Assembly: GCF_009664365.1 (NCBI RefSeq) | Contig: NZ_CP044310.1 | Location: forward strand, 142,501 to 206,500 | DNA: 64,000 bases | Direction of reading: 5' to 3' | Source: Paenibacillus xylanilyticus | Lineage (GTDB): Bacteria; Bacillota; Bacilli; Paenibacillales; Paenibacillaceae | Shown: piece by piece, positions 31,114 through 40,383 of the stretch | Layout: each line of letters begins with the position of its first letter | How positions within the stretch are numbered: the stretch's first letter is position 1 | Program-made: the position numbers and the translations under genes | Notes under the pieces: generated by a model | Told to the model about the DNA's origin: nothing | The model's database searches: none | The model's input: only the letters and a program-made list of their open reading frames with translations

Positions 31114-32154
31114 TTGGGGGAAATGATTAAAGAGTGGTTAAAAAATGCAACAGTCAGACGCTTTTTGATTCTGCTGTTGTTTTGTTTGGTCCTGTTCAGC
31201 ATGGGGAGTATGCTGCACATGATCTTGCTGCTATTTCTAGTGACGTATGTCATGAATCGGTTGCAGCAGTTTATTACGGGGAAACTAAATCGGCTATTTC
31301 CGATTAATTATAAAGTCGTCGTCATACTGCTCTATCTGATCGTCATTGCAGCTATTGTGCTGGGGATATCGAGATATTCACCGAGAATTGTCAATCAGGT
31401 CATTCAGTTAACCAATGAGATTATGACGTTCTTCGATACCGCCGAAGGGGATAATCTGGCAGCCAAAGTGGCCAGCTTCCTTCAATCATACGATATCAAG
31501 AACTATGCGAACGATGCATTGAAGTATATATTTGCTCTGAGCAAATGGCTTGAGTTTATTCTACTGGTCATCATACTCAGTCTGTTCTTCCTGCTGCAGA
31601 AGCAGGAGATCGTCAAGTTCACATCCAAGTTCAAAACGAGCAAGATCGGCTGGTTCTACAATGAAGTGGCTTATCTTGGGGACAAATTTGTATCGTCTTT
31701 TGGTAAAGTGATTGAGGCTCAGCTGATGATCGCCGTATTCAATACCGCTCTGACCATTCTGGGTCTATGGATACTCGGATTCCCGTATCTGTTTGCTCTG
31801 ACGATTCTCGTATTCCTGCTGAGCCTTGTACCGGTAGCAGGCGTTATTATATCATTGGTGCCTCTGTGTCTGATCGGTTATCAAATGGGCGGAATACAGC
31901 TGAGCATTATCGTTATCGTCATGATTGTCATCATTCATGCGCTGGAAACGTATTTCCTTAATCCAAAACTGATGGCACATAAGACGAAGCTGCCGATGTT
32001 TTATACGTTTATCGTACTAATTCTGTCACAACACTTCCTGGGAATCTGGGGCCTTATTATCGGTATTCCGATCTTTGTCTTCCTGCTCGATATCCTGGAT
32101 GTCAACAAAATGGAGAAGACCGAAGAACCAGTACGTGTGGAAACCAAGCTATAA
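31114..32154 (+). CDS. AI-2E family (PerM/UPF0118) membrane protein
   Basis: 346 residues with about seven to eight hydrophobic segments: two at the N-terminus (about 14-50), one at 65-85, then a cytoplasmic-like stretch, and a cluster from about 145 to 335. Family members export small molecules or sodium/protons; the name AI-2E rests on one E. coli member, so the substrate is open. TTG at 31114 is chosen because GAGGTGA lies five bases ahead; GTG at 31105 and ATG at 31123 are alternatives in frame. Confidence 0.85.
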   Translation: MGEMIKEWLKNATVRRFLILLLFCLVLFSMGSMLHMILLLFLVTYVMNRLQQFITGKLNRLFPINYKVVVILLYLIVIAAIVLGISRYSPRIVNQVIQLTNEIMTFFDTAEGDNLAAKVASFLQSYDIKNYANDALKYIFALSKWLEFILLVIILSLFFLLQKQEIVKFTSKFKTSKIGWFYNEVAYLGDKFVSSFGKVIEAQLMIAVFNTALTILGLWILGFPYLFALTILVFLLSLVPVAGVIISLVPLCLIGYQMGGIQLSIIVIVMIVIIHALETYFLNPKLMAHKTKLPMFYTFIVLILSQHFLGIWGLIIGIPIFVFLLDILDVNKMEKTEEPVRVETKL

Positions 32155-32205
32155 CGATCGGCTCAACGACTGGGATTAGTGAGGATTATACGGCTGAAAA
32201 AGTTG

Positions 32206-32234
32206 AAACGCCTCCCGTAGGGAGGCGTTTTTGT
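32206..32234. terminator. Bidirectional terminator between convergent genes
   Basis: AACGCCTCCC/GGGAGGCGTT stem with T run on the plus side and AAAA upstream that gives a U run on the minus strand. It serves both the AI-2E gene and the minus-strand response regulator. Confidence 0.9.
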
Positions 32235-32313
32235 TTTGCGCACGGGCCAGAGGCCACGTTTTTGTATATGTAGTTCGCCCGTGGATCGCGTCACTGGATG
32301 ACGCAAATCCGAT

Positions 32314-32916
32314 TTACAACCAGCCTTTCTCCTCAGCCACACTGACCGCTTCCATCCGATTTTTTGCCCCAAGCTTGTTAAAGGCTTCGGACAGGTAATT
32401 ACGTACGGTGCCGTACGAGAGATGGAGTGAGGTTGCGATATGATTGGCGTTCATGCCGGTTGCTGCCAGTTTCAGCACTTCCTTCTCCCGCTCCGTTAAG
32501 GGATTAGATTCCTTGGCAGCGCCAAAGACCAGTTCGGGGGACACTTCCCGCCCACCATTCATGACACGGCGAATAGCTTCCGCTAAACGGTCACTTGGCT
32601 CGTCTTTCAACAGATAACCTTGCACACCGGCCTGAATAGCTCGTTCCAGGAAGCCCGGCCGGGCAAAAGTTGTAAGGATGATAATACGGCAGGTCAGGCC
32701 AAGCTGCTCTATACGTTCTGCGACCTCAAGACCCGTCATGACAGGCATTTCAATATCCATTAGGCATAGGTCAGGCTTAAGAGAAGAGATCTGCTGAAGT
32801 GCTTCTTCTCCGTTACCTGCTTCACCGATGACTTCAAAGTCGTCCTCGAGATCAAGCAGTGATGCAAGTGCGCCGCGCAGCATGCGTTGGTCTTCGGCAA
32901 TCATGATTCGAATCAT
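32314..32916 (-). CDS. NarL/LuxR-family response regulator (DesR/YvfU-like)
   Basis: 200 residues. Receiver domain 1-120 with phospho-acceptor Asp54 in LMDIEMPVM, acidic pocket AEDQ at 7-10 and KDEP lysine near 107. The LuxR-type HTH at about 138-195 reads LTEREKEVLKLAATGM and a helix GTVRNYLSEAF. It is the last gene of a four-gene unit ATPase-permease-kinase-regulator, the same arrangement as yvfRSTU in B. subtilis, and probably controls that unit. Two bases separate it from the kinase gene. Confidence 0.93.
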   Translation of the reverse strand: MIRIMIAEDQRMLRGALASLLDLEDDFEVIGEAGNGEEALQQISSLKPDLCLMDIEMPVMTGLEVAERIEQLGLTCRIIILTTFARPGFLERAIQAGVQGYLLKDEPSDRLAEAIRRVMNGGREVSPELVFGAAKESNPLTEREKEVLKLAATGMNANHIATSLHLSYGTVRNYLSEAFNKLGAKNRMEAVSVAEEKGWL

Positions 32917-32918
32917 TA

Positions 32919-34046
32919 TTACACTCCTCCTTGGGGTTCACTGGCAATCAGCGGAAAGGAAAAGACGAGAATAGTTCCTCCTGCATCGGATGTAATCCGT
33001 AGAGAACCATCAATCAGTCCCAGGCGTTCAGACATGCCCTTCAGTCCGTTGCCTGGACGTTCGGTGGAAGGCATGCCGTGACCATTATCCCTTACCGTGA
33101 TCTGAACGCCATCGTGTGTTCGTTCCAGATGGATCAGACTCTGAGAGGCACCACTATGTTTCACGACATTGGTTACGGCTTCAAGCATACAGAGACTGGC
33201 CATGTTCTGGGTCAAGTCCGGCACATCGCCATGCGGCTCCAGATCGCCTGTTATTTGAAGCTCAATGTCTGCACTCTTCAGCATCTCTTGGGCGTCGGCT
33301 AGCGCTTCAGCTATGCTGATCGCCCGCATGTCAGAGACAAGCTGCCTTACTTCACGCAGCGCTGCTCGAGAGGTGCGTTCGATCTCACGCGCTTCCTGTA
33401 TGGCACGTTCGGGATTTTTGGTGATTAATTTGGTGACGAGTTCGCTCTTGAGCGTGATCAAAGAGAGTGTATGTCCCATCGTATCATGCAGATCGCGGGC
33501 GATACGCATGCGTTCTTCCCGCTTGATCAACTCCTTGATATGCTGGTTGGCCTCATCCAGCTTCGCTTCCAGCTGCTGACGATCCAGCATGGTTCTGATT
33601 CCATAGGGAGATACCAGCATAATCAGGTAAAACGGAGTAAAGAACAGGAGTTGCTCCGCAGTAAATTCCTTGATGTTAACAGCAATGGGGATGGTCTGGA
33701 CGATGGCAAAAAGCAATAGAAACCGCCGGAACATCCGTTGCTCCGTATACCATCCGATAAAGTTGGCCGAGAAAAAGCCCAGAAAGAACATGTTCGGATC
33801 AATCATAAGACTTAATACCAGTACGGCAGCCATCTGCACACCAAGCCAGTAGGAGAATGCGGAGGTTCCGGACGTCTTATATAGCTGCCGGTAAGTCAGG
33901 ATAAATATAATGAATACCGTGACACCGATGTACAAATCAAGCCCATGAGCTTTCCATAAATAATAAATCGGCATAGCAAGATAGATCATCCAGATGTATG
34001 GATAAATTCCGTACCGCTTAGGGAAAAGCTCAAAACGCTGAAGCAT
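32919..34046 (-). CDS. Sensor histidine kinase of the DesK/YvfT type
   Basis: 375 residues. The first ~150 residues hold about five membrane segments and almost no extracellular loops, so it probably senses the membrane or the linked transporter. A coiled segment 155-180 leads to the HisKA_3 phospho-acceptor His187 in RIARDLHDTMGHTLSLI. The ATPase domain shows NVVKHSGA near 288 and DNGHGMP near 317. Partner of the adjacent response regulator. Confidence 0.93.
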   Translation of the reverse strand: MLQRFELFPKRYGIYPYIWMIYLAMPIYYLWKAHGLDLYIGVTVFIIFILTYRQLYKTSGTSAFSYWLGVQMAAVLVLSLMIDPNMFFLGFFSANFIGWYTEQRMFRRFLLLFAIVQTIPIAVNIKEFTAEQLLFFTPFYLIMLVSPYGIRTMLDRQQLEAKLDEANQHIKELIKREERMRIARDLHDTMGHTLSLITLKSELVTKLITKNPERAIQEAREIERTSRAALREVRQLVSDMRAISIAEALADAQEMLKSADIELQITGDLEPHGDVPDLTQNMASLCMLEAVTNVVKHSGASQSLIHLERTHDGVQITVRDNGHGMPSTERPGNGLKGMSERLGLIDGSLRITSDAGGTILVFSFPLIASEPQGGV

Positions 34047-34053
34047 GCCAAGA

Positions 34054-34791
34054 TTAAGCCTCCTTTTGTTTGCTGCGGATATATGTGGATATTAACATAA
34101 AAGCCGCCAAGTATGCTGCCAATAGCAGGATATCCCGTAGCTCAGGTACACCACCGGTTACAATAACCCACGCTCCATTGCCGAAACTGTAGGAAGGCAG
34201 CCAATGACCGATTTCTGCAAGCCAGCTCGGCATGACGTCCAACGGCATCCACATCCCCCCAAGTAAAGCGAGCGAAAGATATAGAGCGTTGCTGAGCCCG
34301 GTAGCGGTATCGACACGGCGGAAGGTGCCAATACACGTACCAAGGGCGAGAAAGGGCAGAGAACCAGCCAAAATCCACAGTGCGGAGCCGATCCACTCGG
34401 AGACCGAGAGGGTAACGCCATTAATCAGATAGCCTGCTACAAAAATAATGACAATGGAACACAGATGCATGGCTGTCTGACCGATCATTTTGCCGCTGAA
34501 ATAAATGGAGTCCGGGAGAGGAGTGACGCGCAGATAGGTGACCCAGCCGTGTACTCTCTCCTGAACGAGCCGGATCCCCAGGGTCATAATGGATGAACCC
34601 ATAACGCTAAAACAGGTCATAGACATGAGGTAGTGTGCGTTCCACTCCTTCGCATCTACTGCATCTGTGGTAAATATGCGGGTGTAGAGAACGTAGAAGA
34701 TCACAGGCATCAGCAGTGACCAAAACACAAAGTAGACATTGCGGGACATGCGAAGCATTTCAACGCGAGATTGGGCAAACAGTATAGACAT
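34054..34791 (-). CDS. ABC-2 type transporter permease (YvfS-like)
   Basis: 245 residues with six hydrophobic segments from about 20 to 240, typical of drug or lipid exporters of the ABC-2 class. It sits between its ATPase (two bases upstream) and the two-component genes. The substrate is unknown; such units often answer to antimicrobial peptides or membrane stress. Confidence 0.88.
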   Translation of the reverse strand: MSILFAQSRVEMLRMSRNVYFVFWSLLMPVIFYVLYTRIFTTDAVDAKEWNAHYLMSMTCFSVMGSSIMTLGIRLVQERVHGWVTYLRVTPLPDSIYFSGKMIGQTAMHLCSIVIIFVAGYLINGVTLSVSEWIGSALWILAGSLPFLALGTCIGTFRRVDTATGLSNALYLSLALLGGMWMPLDVMPSWLAEIGHWLPSYSFGNGAWVIVTGGVPELRDILLLAAYLAAFMLISTYIRSKQKEA

Positions 34792-34792
34792 A

Positions 34793-35746
34793 TCAATGTT
34801 CCTCCTTCATGGTATCGAGCAAGGTAGCGTAAGCATCGTCCAGTTGTCCGGTTTCAATACGGATTTCTCTAACAGGCAGCTGGCTTGTAATGATGACACG
34901 AATCAGAGCGTCTGTATCCTGTGTATGAAGAATACAGCGGTCTTTGCGATACTCGATCCGTTCAACCCCAGGCAGTTCTTCAATCTGTGTACGGATGTCC
35001 AGTAGTGCTGCATCGGGAGTTACAAGTCCGTTATCCATCTGGCCAACTGGCAGCGAGAAGGAAAGCGTCCGTTTGGTGATTCCGTCTTTGATACGATCAG
35101 GCGTATCGTCTGCAACGATTGAACCTCCCGCGAAAAAGATAATCCGGTCGGCTGCTTCATCGGCTTCCTGCAGGTAATGTGTCGTGAAAAGTATCGTCTT
35201 GCCGTGCTGGGCCAGCTGGCGAATCTGCTTCCAAAAATACCTTCGGGTCTCGGAGTCCAGGCCAACCGTAGGCTCATCGAAGAAAAGCACATCCGGGTCA
35301 CCTGCCATGGCAAGGGCGAAGTTCAGACTACGCTTCTGACCACCTGACAGCTTCTCAGCCCTTCTATTCAGATCTTCAGGCCTTAGACCTGTCAAAGCTT
35401 CGATCTTGTCCGCATTCAGCGGGGTAGGATAGTAGCTGCGCACCATACGAATGATTTCTCGAACCGTAAGGCCGTCCATGACACTCACGTCCTGAAGCAT
35501 GACACCGATGCGCTCACGGACTTGTCTATGGCCTGGCGGCATTCCCAGAACGGTCACCTCTCCTGAGGAGGGGGTGGACAGGCCAAGCATCATGTTCAAG
35601 GTGGTTGTTTTGCCTGCGCCATTTGGGCCAAGGATGGCAACGATTGAGCCGCGGTTAATCTTCAGGGAAATAGGGTTAACGGCCAGCTTGCTGCCGAACC
35701 GTTTGCTGACTTGTTCAAGCTGTATGATGGTTGAGTCGGTATTCAT
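34793..35746 (-). CDS. ABC transporter ATP-binding protein (YvfR-like)
   Basis: 317 residues. Walker A GPNGAGKTT (40-48), signature LSGGQKRS (about 134), Walker B DVLFFDEPTVGLD (about 154), and H-loop FTTHYLQEADEAADR. A C-terminal extension of ~90 residues is typical of ABC-2 exporter ATPases. First gene of the minus-strand operon, with a likely regulatory region upstream to 35.85 kb. Confidence 0.94.
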   Translation of the reverse strand: MNTDSTIIQLEQVSKRFGSKLAVNPISLKINRGSIVAILGPNGAGKTTTLNMMLGLSTPSSGEVTVLGMPPGHRQVRERIGVMLQDVSVMDGLTVREIIRMVRSYYPTPLNADKIEALTGLRPEDLNRRAEKLSGGQKRSLNFALAMAGDPDVLFFDEPTVGLDSETRRYFWKQIRQLAQHGKTILFTTHYLQEADEAADRIIFFAGGSIVADDTPDRIKDGITKRTLSFSLPVGQMDNGLVTPDAALLDIRTQIEELPGVERIEYRKDRCILHTQDTDALIRVIITSQLPVREIRIETGQLDDAYATLLDTMKEEH

Positions 35747-35819
35747 CTGTAATCACGTCCCTTGTCTGTTCTCTAAGATATTTCCATCTTACCGAACGAA
35801 CTGTGACGGGATTAGTAAG

Positions 35820-35846
35820 AGTTGTCATGACTTTCAGGTGACAACT
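35820..35846. promoter_or_regulatory. Inverted repeat, possible operator of the exporter/two-component operon
   Basis: AGTTGTCA at 35820-35827 and TGACAACT at 35839-35846, a perfect eight-base inverted repeat with an eleven-base gap, 75-100 bases upstream of the ATPase start. TGTCAT also recurs 23 bases apart. It fits a dimeric LuxR-type regulator site. Confidence 0.5.
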
Positions 35847-35895
35847 GTCATCTTTTACGCATGGAACGAGTGATCATGAAATATCATGAGTTGAG

Positions 35896-35918
35896 GCTTC
35901 CCTTTCTAGTAGGGAAGC
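35896..35918. other. Hairpin between divergent genes
   Basis: GCTTCCCT/AGGGAAGC perfect stem with a seven-base loop, no T run. It lies in the 362-base divergent region before glcK; role unclear. Confidence 0.4.
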
Positions 35919-35954
35919 ATGAAAGCTTGCGTTTTGGTAGAAGAGAGGAGAGGT

Positions 35955-35968
35955 TGTATACGTATACA
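35955..35968. promoter_or_regulatory. 14-base palindrome upstream of glucokinase
   Basis: TGTATACGTATACA is a perfect palindrome about 140 bases before glcK. It resembles GntR-type operators in length and TGTATAC core. The bound protein is unknown. Confidence 0.5.
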
Positions 35969-36108
35969 TGATACGGATGTGATAGGGTTCACAATCGCGG
36001 CGAAGCGTTCTGTATCAATGGTCTTATCGTCTTGACCCAGGCGTATCCTTCAATTATAGTTGGTACGTAGGATTAAACTATTTTAGATAGATAAAGGTGG
36101 CTTGCGGC

Positions 36109-37059
36109 ATGTCTGAGAAAATCTACGTTGGGGTCGATCTCGGCGGAACAGCAATCAAGGTCGGTATATGCAATGAACAAGGTCAGCTTATGCATACGTA
36201 TGAAGGGCCGACAGAAGTGGATAAGGGCGTAGATACGGTTATCGCCAACATCGAGAAGTATGTCCGTCATATCGTGGCAGAATCGCCATATAGCTGGGAA
36301 CAGCTTGAAGGTGTAGGGGCTGGGGTAGCCGGGTTCACGAATGTACGCGAGGGTATTATCGTTCTCGCTCCTAACATCGGATTTCGGAATGTAGCCATTC
36401 GTTCGATTCTGGAAGAGCGTCTGGGCAAGCCAGTCAAAATAGATAACGATGCTAACGTTGCTGCACTGGGTGAGGCTTGGGCAGGTGCTGGCAAGGGTGT
36501 GGAAAATTGCGTATGTTACACGCTCGGCACAGGTGTTGGCGGAGGCTTGATATTGAACGGCAAAATCTATCAGGGCTTTTCCGGCATGGCAGGAGAACTG
36601 GGTCATGTCAGTGTTGTGCCTGATCTGGAAGCCATTCAGTGTGGTTGTGGTAAAATGGGATGTGTGGAAACTGTATCGTCCGCAACGGGCATTATCCGTA
36701 TGGCTAAGGATGCAGTAGAACGCGGCGATCATACGTCACTTGCGCTTGTGGACAAAATTGCAGCCAAGGAAGTATTCGATGCAGCCAAAGCTGGCGATGA
36801 AGTGGCTCTGCGCATCGTAAATCGTGCTGCATTCTATCTGGGTAAATCGATGGCGGCTGTTGCTGCAGTCATAAACCCGGAAATGTTCATCATCGGGGGC
36901 GGTGTATCCAAAGCCGGTAATATCCTGTTTGACGAAGTACGTGCTGTATTTGCGAAACTGACACCTGAACCGCTGCAGGAGGGTGTGCAGATCTTGGAAG
37001 CAACTCTGGGCAACGATGCGGGAATTGTTGGCGCGGCAGGACTTCTCTTGCGTTCTTAG
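36109..37059 (+). CDS. glcK: Glucokinase, ROK family
   Basis: 316 residues; phosphorylates glucose with ATP. N-terminal phosphate-binding GVDLGGTAIKVG, the sugar/ATP segment YTLGTGVGGG, ELGH with the catalytic region, and the ROK zinc motif CGCGKMGCVE (about residue 185) are all present. The start at 36109 follows AAAGGTGG; a GTG twelve bases upstream overlaps that site. It lies directly upstream of rapZ, as in related genomes, and feeds glycolysis encoded at 44-51 kb. Confidence 0.94.
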   Translation: MSEKIYVGVDLGGTAIKVGICNEQGQLMHTYEGPTEVDKGVDTVIANIEKYVRHIVAESPYSWEQLEGVGAGVAGFTNVREGIIVLAPNIGFRNVAIRSILEERLGKPVKIDNDANVAALGEAWAGAGKGVENCVCYTLGTGVGGGLILNGKIYQGFSGMAGELGHVSVVPDLEAIQCGCGKMGCVETVSSATGIIRMAKDAVERGDHTSLALVDKIAAKEVFDAAKAGDEVALRIVNRAAFYLGKSMAAVAAVINPEMFIIGGGVSKAGNILFDEVRAVFAKLTPEPLQEGVQILEATLGNDAGIVGAAGLLLRS

Positions 37060-37110
37060 TAACCTCGGAACCATATGATTAGGCAGCAATATGATAAGGA
37101 GGGGACATTT

Positions 37111-38010
37111 ATGCTTGAAGGTGAAGTTTCACCAGGCACAGGCGCCACGCTCATTATCATTACGGGCATGTCCGGAGCAGGCAAAACAATTGCGGTACAG
37201 AGCCTGGAAGATCTCGGCTTTTTCTGCGTGGATAATCTGCCACCGGTGTTGATTCCGAAATTTGCGGAACTGATTGAACAATCGAACGGCAAGATCGGTA
37301 AGGTAGCCCTCGTGATTGACCTGCGGGGACGGGAATTCTTTACGGCTTTGTCCGAGTCTTTGAACTATATAAAAGATCATTTTACCATTCATTGCGAAAT
37401 TTTATTCCTGGATGCTACTGATTCCGTCCTTGTACAACGCTACAAGGAGAGCAGACGCAGACATCCGCTGGCTCCTGAGGGCATGCCGCTTGACGGCATC
37501 CGTCTGGAGCGCAAGATGCTGGAGGAGCTTAAGAATTCGGCTACCCAAGTGCTGAACACAAGTACGATGAAGCCGGCGCAGCTTAAAGAGCGGATTATTT
37601 CCCGCTTTTCTCATTTGGAAAGTCATATGCTGTCGGTGAATATCACATCGTTTGGATTTAAATATGGCATTCCAATCGATGCGGATCTGGTGTTTGATGT
37701 TCGTTTCCTGCCAAATCCGCATTATATTGATCATTTGCGTCCGAATACGGGGCAGAATAGTGATGTATATGAATATGTCATGAAATGGCCTGAAACACAG
37801 TCGTTTTTGACCAAACTACTCGATATGCTGCACTTCCTGATTCCGCAATACCGGAAGGAAGGCAAAAGTCAGGTGATTATCGGGATTGGATGTACCGGCG
37901 GCAAGCATCGTTCGGTAGCCATATCCGAATATTTGGGCAAAATGTTGGGAAGCAGCGAAACTGAAGCTGTTACCGTGAGCCATCGCGACGCTGACCGTGA
38001 TCGTCATTGA
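37111..38010 (+). CDS. rapZ: RNase adapter protein RapZ (YvcJ)
   Basis: 299 residues. Nucleotide-binding P-loop GMSGAGKT (19-26) and the C-terminal IGIGCTGGKHRSV motif of the RapZ family. In E. coli RapZ tunes glmS mRNA decay through RNase E; in Bacillus YvcJ binds and hydrolyses nucleotides and affects competence. The RNA-adapter role here is family inference only. Start after AAGGAGGGG. Its stop is 13 bases from glmR, and the rapZ-glmR-whiA-HPr order is conserved in Firmicutes. Confidence 0.95.
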   Translation: MLEGEVSPGTGATLIIITGMSGAGKTIAVQSLEDLGFFCVDNLPPVLIPKFAELIEQSNGKIGKVALVIDLRGREFFTALSESLNYIKDHFTIHCEILFLDATDSVLVQRYKESRRRHPLAPEGMPLDGIRLERKMLEELKNSATQVLNTSTMKPAQLKERIISRFSHLESHMLSVNITSFGFKYGIPIDADLVFDVRFLPNPHYIDHLRPNTGQNSDVYEYVMKWPETQSFLTKLLDMLHFLIPQYRKEGKSQVIIGIGCTGGKHRSVAISEYLGKMLGSSETEAVTVSHRDADRDRH

Positions 38011-38023
38011 AGAGGGTGAAGGG

Positions 38024-39010
38024 ATGAAAGAAGCCGGACCACGAAGAGAACGTCCGAGGATTGTTGTAATGGGCGGCGGAACCGGGTTATCCGTGATGCT
38101 GCGCGGTTTGAAAGAGAAGCCGCTGGACATCACGGCCATCGTCACGGTTGCAGATGACGGTGGTAGTTCAGGCATCCTGCGCAACGAACTGCAAATGCCG
38201 CCTCCGGGCGACATTCGTAACGTGCTTACGGCGTTGGCTGATGTTGAGCCATTGCTATCGGATATGCTAAAATATCGTTTTAATACAGGCGCGGGGCTTG
38301 CAGGCCACAGCCTGGGTAATTTGATTTTGGCTGCAATGACGGATATTTCAGGCGACTTTGTAACCGCAGTGCGGGAACTTAGCCGCGTGTTTGCCGTTCG
38401 CGGTGAGGTTTTGCCGGCAGCCGGGCAGGCGGTTGTGCTGCATGCGGAGATGGAGGATGGCTCAATTGTTACAGGCGAGTCCAAGATCCCTGAAGCAGGC
38501 GGACGCATCAAACGCGTTTTCCTTGAACCGGATCACGTGGAGCCGTTGCCAGAGGCTGTGGAGGCTATTCGACAAGCAGATGCCATCCTGATTGGGCCAG
38601 GCAGCTTGTATACGAGCATTCTGCCTAACTTGTTAGTTCCCAAACTGGCAGAGGCTGTCGTCGAGGCAGAGGCCGTGAAGATGTTTATATGCAATGTGAT
38701 GACACAGCCTGGAGAGACGGATAACTATACGGTGAGTGACCACCTCAAGGCGGTTCATGAGCACGTGGGGCATCAGCTCTTTGACTATGTTATTGTTAAT
38801 AATGGTGAAATTCCGCTGCAGGTGCAGAATAGGTATGCGGAAAAAGGAGCCAAACCGGTTGTTTTGGATATGGATGTACTAAAAAGTTCAGGCTATCAGG
38901 TAGTTGCGGATACACTTGTTCTGTTTAGAACCTATCTGCGTCATGATGCTGATAAGCTTAGTCACCACATTTATCAGCTGGTACAAAATTGGATGTTACG
39001 GAAGAGGTGA
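38024..39010 (+). CDS. glmR: Gluconeogenesis factor GlmR (YvcK, CofD/UPF0052 family)
   Basis: 328 residues. It directs carbon to UDP-GlcNAc and cell-wall synthesis and binds UDP-GlcNAc in Bacillus. The nucleotide-binding start IVVMGGGTGLSVMLRGLK and the VADDGGSSGILR motif define the family, with FNTGAGLAGHSLGNLILAA further on. The start at 38024 follows GAGGGTGAAGGG; a GTG at 37997 overlaps rapZ. Six bases separate it from whiA. Confidence 0.94.
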   Translation: MKEAGPRRERPRIVVMGGGTGLSVMLRGLKEKPLDITAIVTVADDGGSSGILRNELQMPPPGDIRNVLTALADVEPLLSDMLKYRFNTGAGLAGHSLGNLILAAMTDISGDFVTAVRELSRVFAVRGEVLPAAGQAVVLHAEMEDGSIVTGESKIPEAGGRIKRVFLEPDHVEPLPEAVEAIRQADAILIGPGSLYTSILPNLLVPKLAEAVVEAEAVKMFICNVMTQPGETDNYTVSDHLKAVHEHVGHQLFDYVIVNNGEIPLQVQNRYAEKGAKPVVLDMDVLKSSGYQVVADTLVLFRTYLRHDADKLSHHIYQLVQNWMLRKR

Positions 39011-39016
39011 AGTCCC

Positions 39017-39955
39017 ATGTCGTTTGCAGCACAGACCAAAAAAGAATTAACCATGATTGAGAGTGAACCGTGCTGCGAAAAGGCGGAACTTTCAGCCCTC
39101 ATCCGTATGCTAGGTGCGGTGCAGTTATCGAATAAAAAAGTAATCTTGGATATTTCGACGGAGAATGCCGCGATCGCAAGACGGGCATACTCTCTGCTTA
39201 AAAAGCATTTTCAAGTGCATACGGAATTGCTTGTCCGCAAAAAGATGCGGCTGAAAAAGAACAATGTGTATATTGTTCGAATTCCGTCCATGGTACAGGA
39301 GATATTAAAGGATCTGTACATTGTATCGGAGGGCTTTTTGTTTACTCCAGGAATTAATCAGGAGCTGTTACGGAAAAACTGTTGTAAACGGGCTTATCTA
39401 CGCGGCGCGTTTATGGCGGGTGGCTCGGTCAACAACCCTGAAGGATCCTCGTATCACCTGGAGATCGCATCCATGTATGAAGAGCACTGTCAGGCCCTCG
39501 TGGATCTGGCCAATGAATTTCATCTTAATGCCCGGTGTATAGAACGCAAAAAAGGATTCATCCTATACATTAAGGAAGGCGAGAAAATTATTGAGCTGCT
39601 CAGCATCATTGGTGCGCATCAAGCCTTGTTCAAGTTTGAGGATGTACGGATTATGCGGGATATGCGTAATTCCGTTAACCGGATCGTCAACTGTGAGACA
39701 GCTAACCTGAACAAGACGATCGGGGCTGCAGTGAGACAGATTGATAATATCAAGCTGCTGCAAAAGGAAGTCGGTTTGGAGTCTTTGCCTGAGAAGCTGC
39801 GTGAAGTCGCAGAGGTTAGACTGGCGCATCCTGACATTAACCTGAAGGAAGTTGGCGAGCTATTAAAAGGTACCGTCAGCAAATCGGGTGTCAACCATCG
39901 GCTTCGCAAGATTGACGAGTTGGCTGAGAAAGTGCGGAATGAACGTCACGGTTAA
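39017..39955 (+). CDS. whiA: DNA-binding protein WhiA
   Basis: 312 residues. N-terminal LAGLIDADG-like fold with FLTPGINQ-like GFLFTPGIN and [14 protein letters not shown] (about 125-140), and a C-terminal HTH segment [23 protein letters not shown] near residue 275. It affects cell division and chromosome segregation in Bacillus and sporulation in Streptomyces. Ribosome site AGAGGTGA. Confidence 0.95.
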   Translation: MSFAAQTKKELTMIESEPCCEKAELSALIRMLGAVQLSNKKVILDISTENAAIARRAYSLLKKHFQVHTELLVRKKMRLKKNNVYIVRIPSMVQEILKDLYIVSEGFLFTPGINQELLRKNCCKRAYLRGAFMAGGSVNNPEGSSYHLEIASMYEEHCQALVDLANEFHLNARCIERKKGFILYIKEGEKIIELLSIIGAHQALFKFEDVRIMRDMRNSVNRIVNCETANLNKTIGAAVRQIDNIKLLQKEVGLESLPEKLREVAEVRLAHPDINLKEVGELLKGTVSKSGVNHRLRKIDELAEKVRNERHG

Positions 39956-40025
39956 CGGATTTGGACCTGGTTAAATAATCAGAATTGTGCTGGTTTTTTT
40001 TCTTCTAGTGTCCTGCGCGGGTTAA

Positions 40026-40034
40026 TGGTATAAT
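40026..40034 (+). promoter_or_regulatory. Extended -10 promoter before the HPr-like gene
   Basis: TGGTATAAT, an extended -10 element, 56 bases upstream of the start codon, with no good -35. It would allow the HPr-like gene its own transcript. Confidence 0.5.
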
Positions 40035-40090
40035 GTTATAAATATAATTGTGTATTTAATGTCTAGATTTCTAATAGGGGGTAAGTTTCC

Positions 40091-40360
40091 ATGACAAAGC
40101 ACCCGGTAGTTGTCCGTTTGAAAACGGGTCTCCATGCCAGACCTGCGGCACTGTTCGTTCAAGAAGCGAATAAGTACTCATCTGAAGTGTTCGTCGAGAA
40201 GGACGACAAAAAAGTTAATGCAAAAAGTATCATGGGGATCATGAGCCTTGCAATCAGTACTGGTACAGAAATCCAAATTAGTGCTGAAGGCGCGGACGCC
40301 GAACAGGCTGTAAACGCTTTAGTGAGTTTGGTGAGCAAGGAAGAACTTGAAAACCAATAA
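40091..40360 (+). CDS. HPr-family phosphocarrier protein at the crh locus
   Basis: 89 residues. Sequence around the first helix (KTGLHARPAALFVQEAN) and around the regulatory serine (NAKSIMGIMSLA) looks more like Crh than like ptsH HPr. Yet residue 15 is His, the PTS phosphorylation site, where Bacillus Crh has Gln. Ser46, the HPr kinase target, is present. It may act in both sugar transport and CcpA-dependent repression, or be a Crh that keeps the ancestral His. It lies behind whiA exactly like crh, with an extended -10 promoter before it and a terminator after it. Confidence 0.93.
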   Translation: MTKHPVVVRLKTGLHARPAALFVQEANKYSSEVFVEKDDKKVNAKSIMGIMSLAISTGTEIQISAEGADAEQAVNALVSLVSKEELENQ

Positions 40361-40383
40361 GATATGATTAACATGACATGAAG

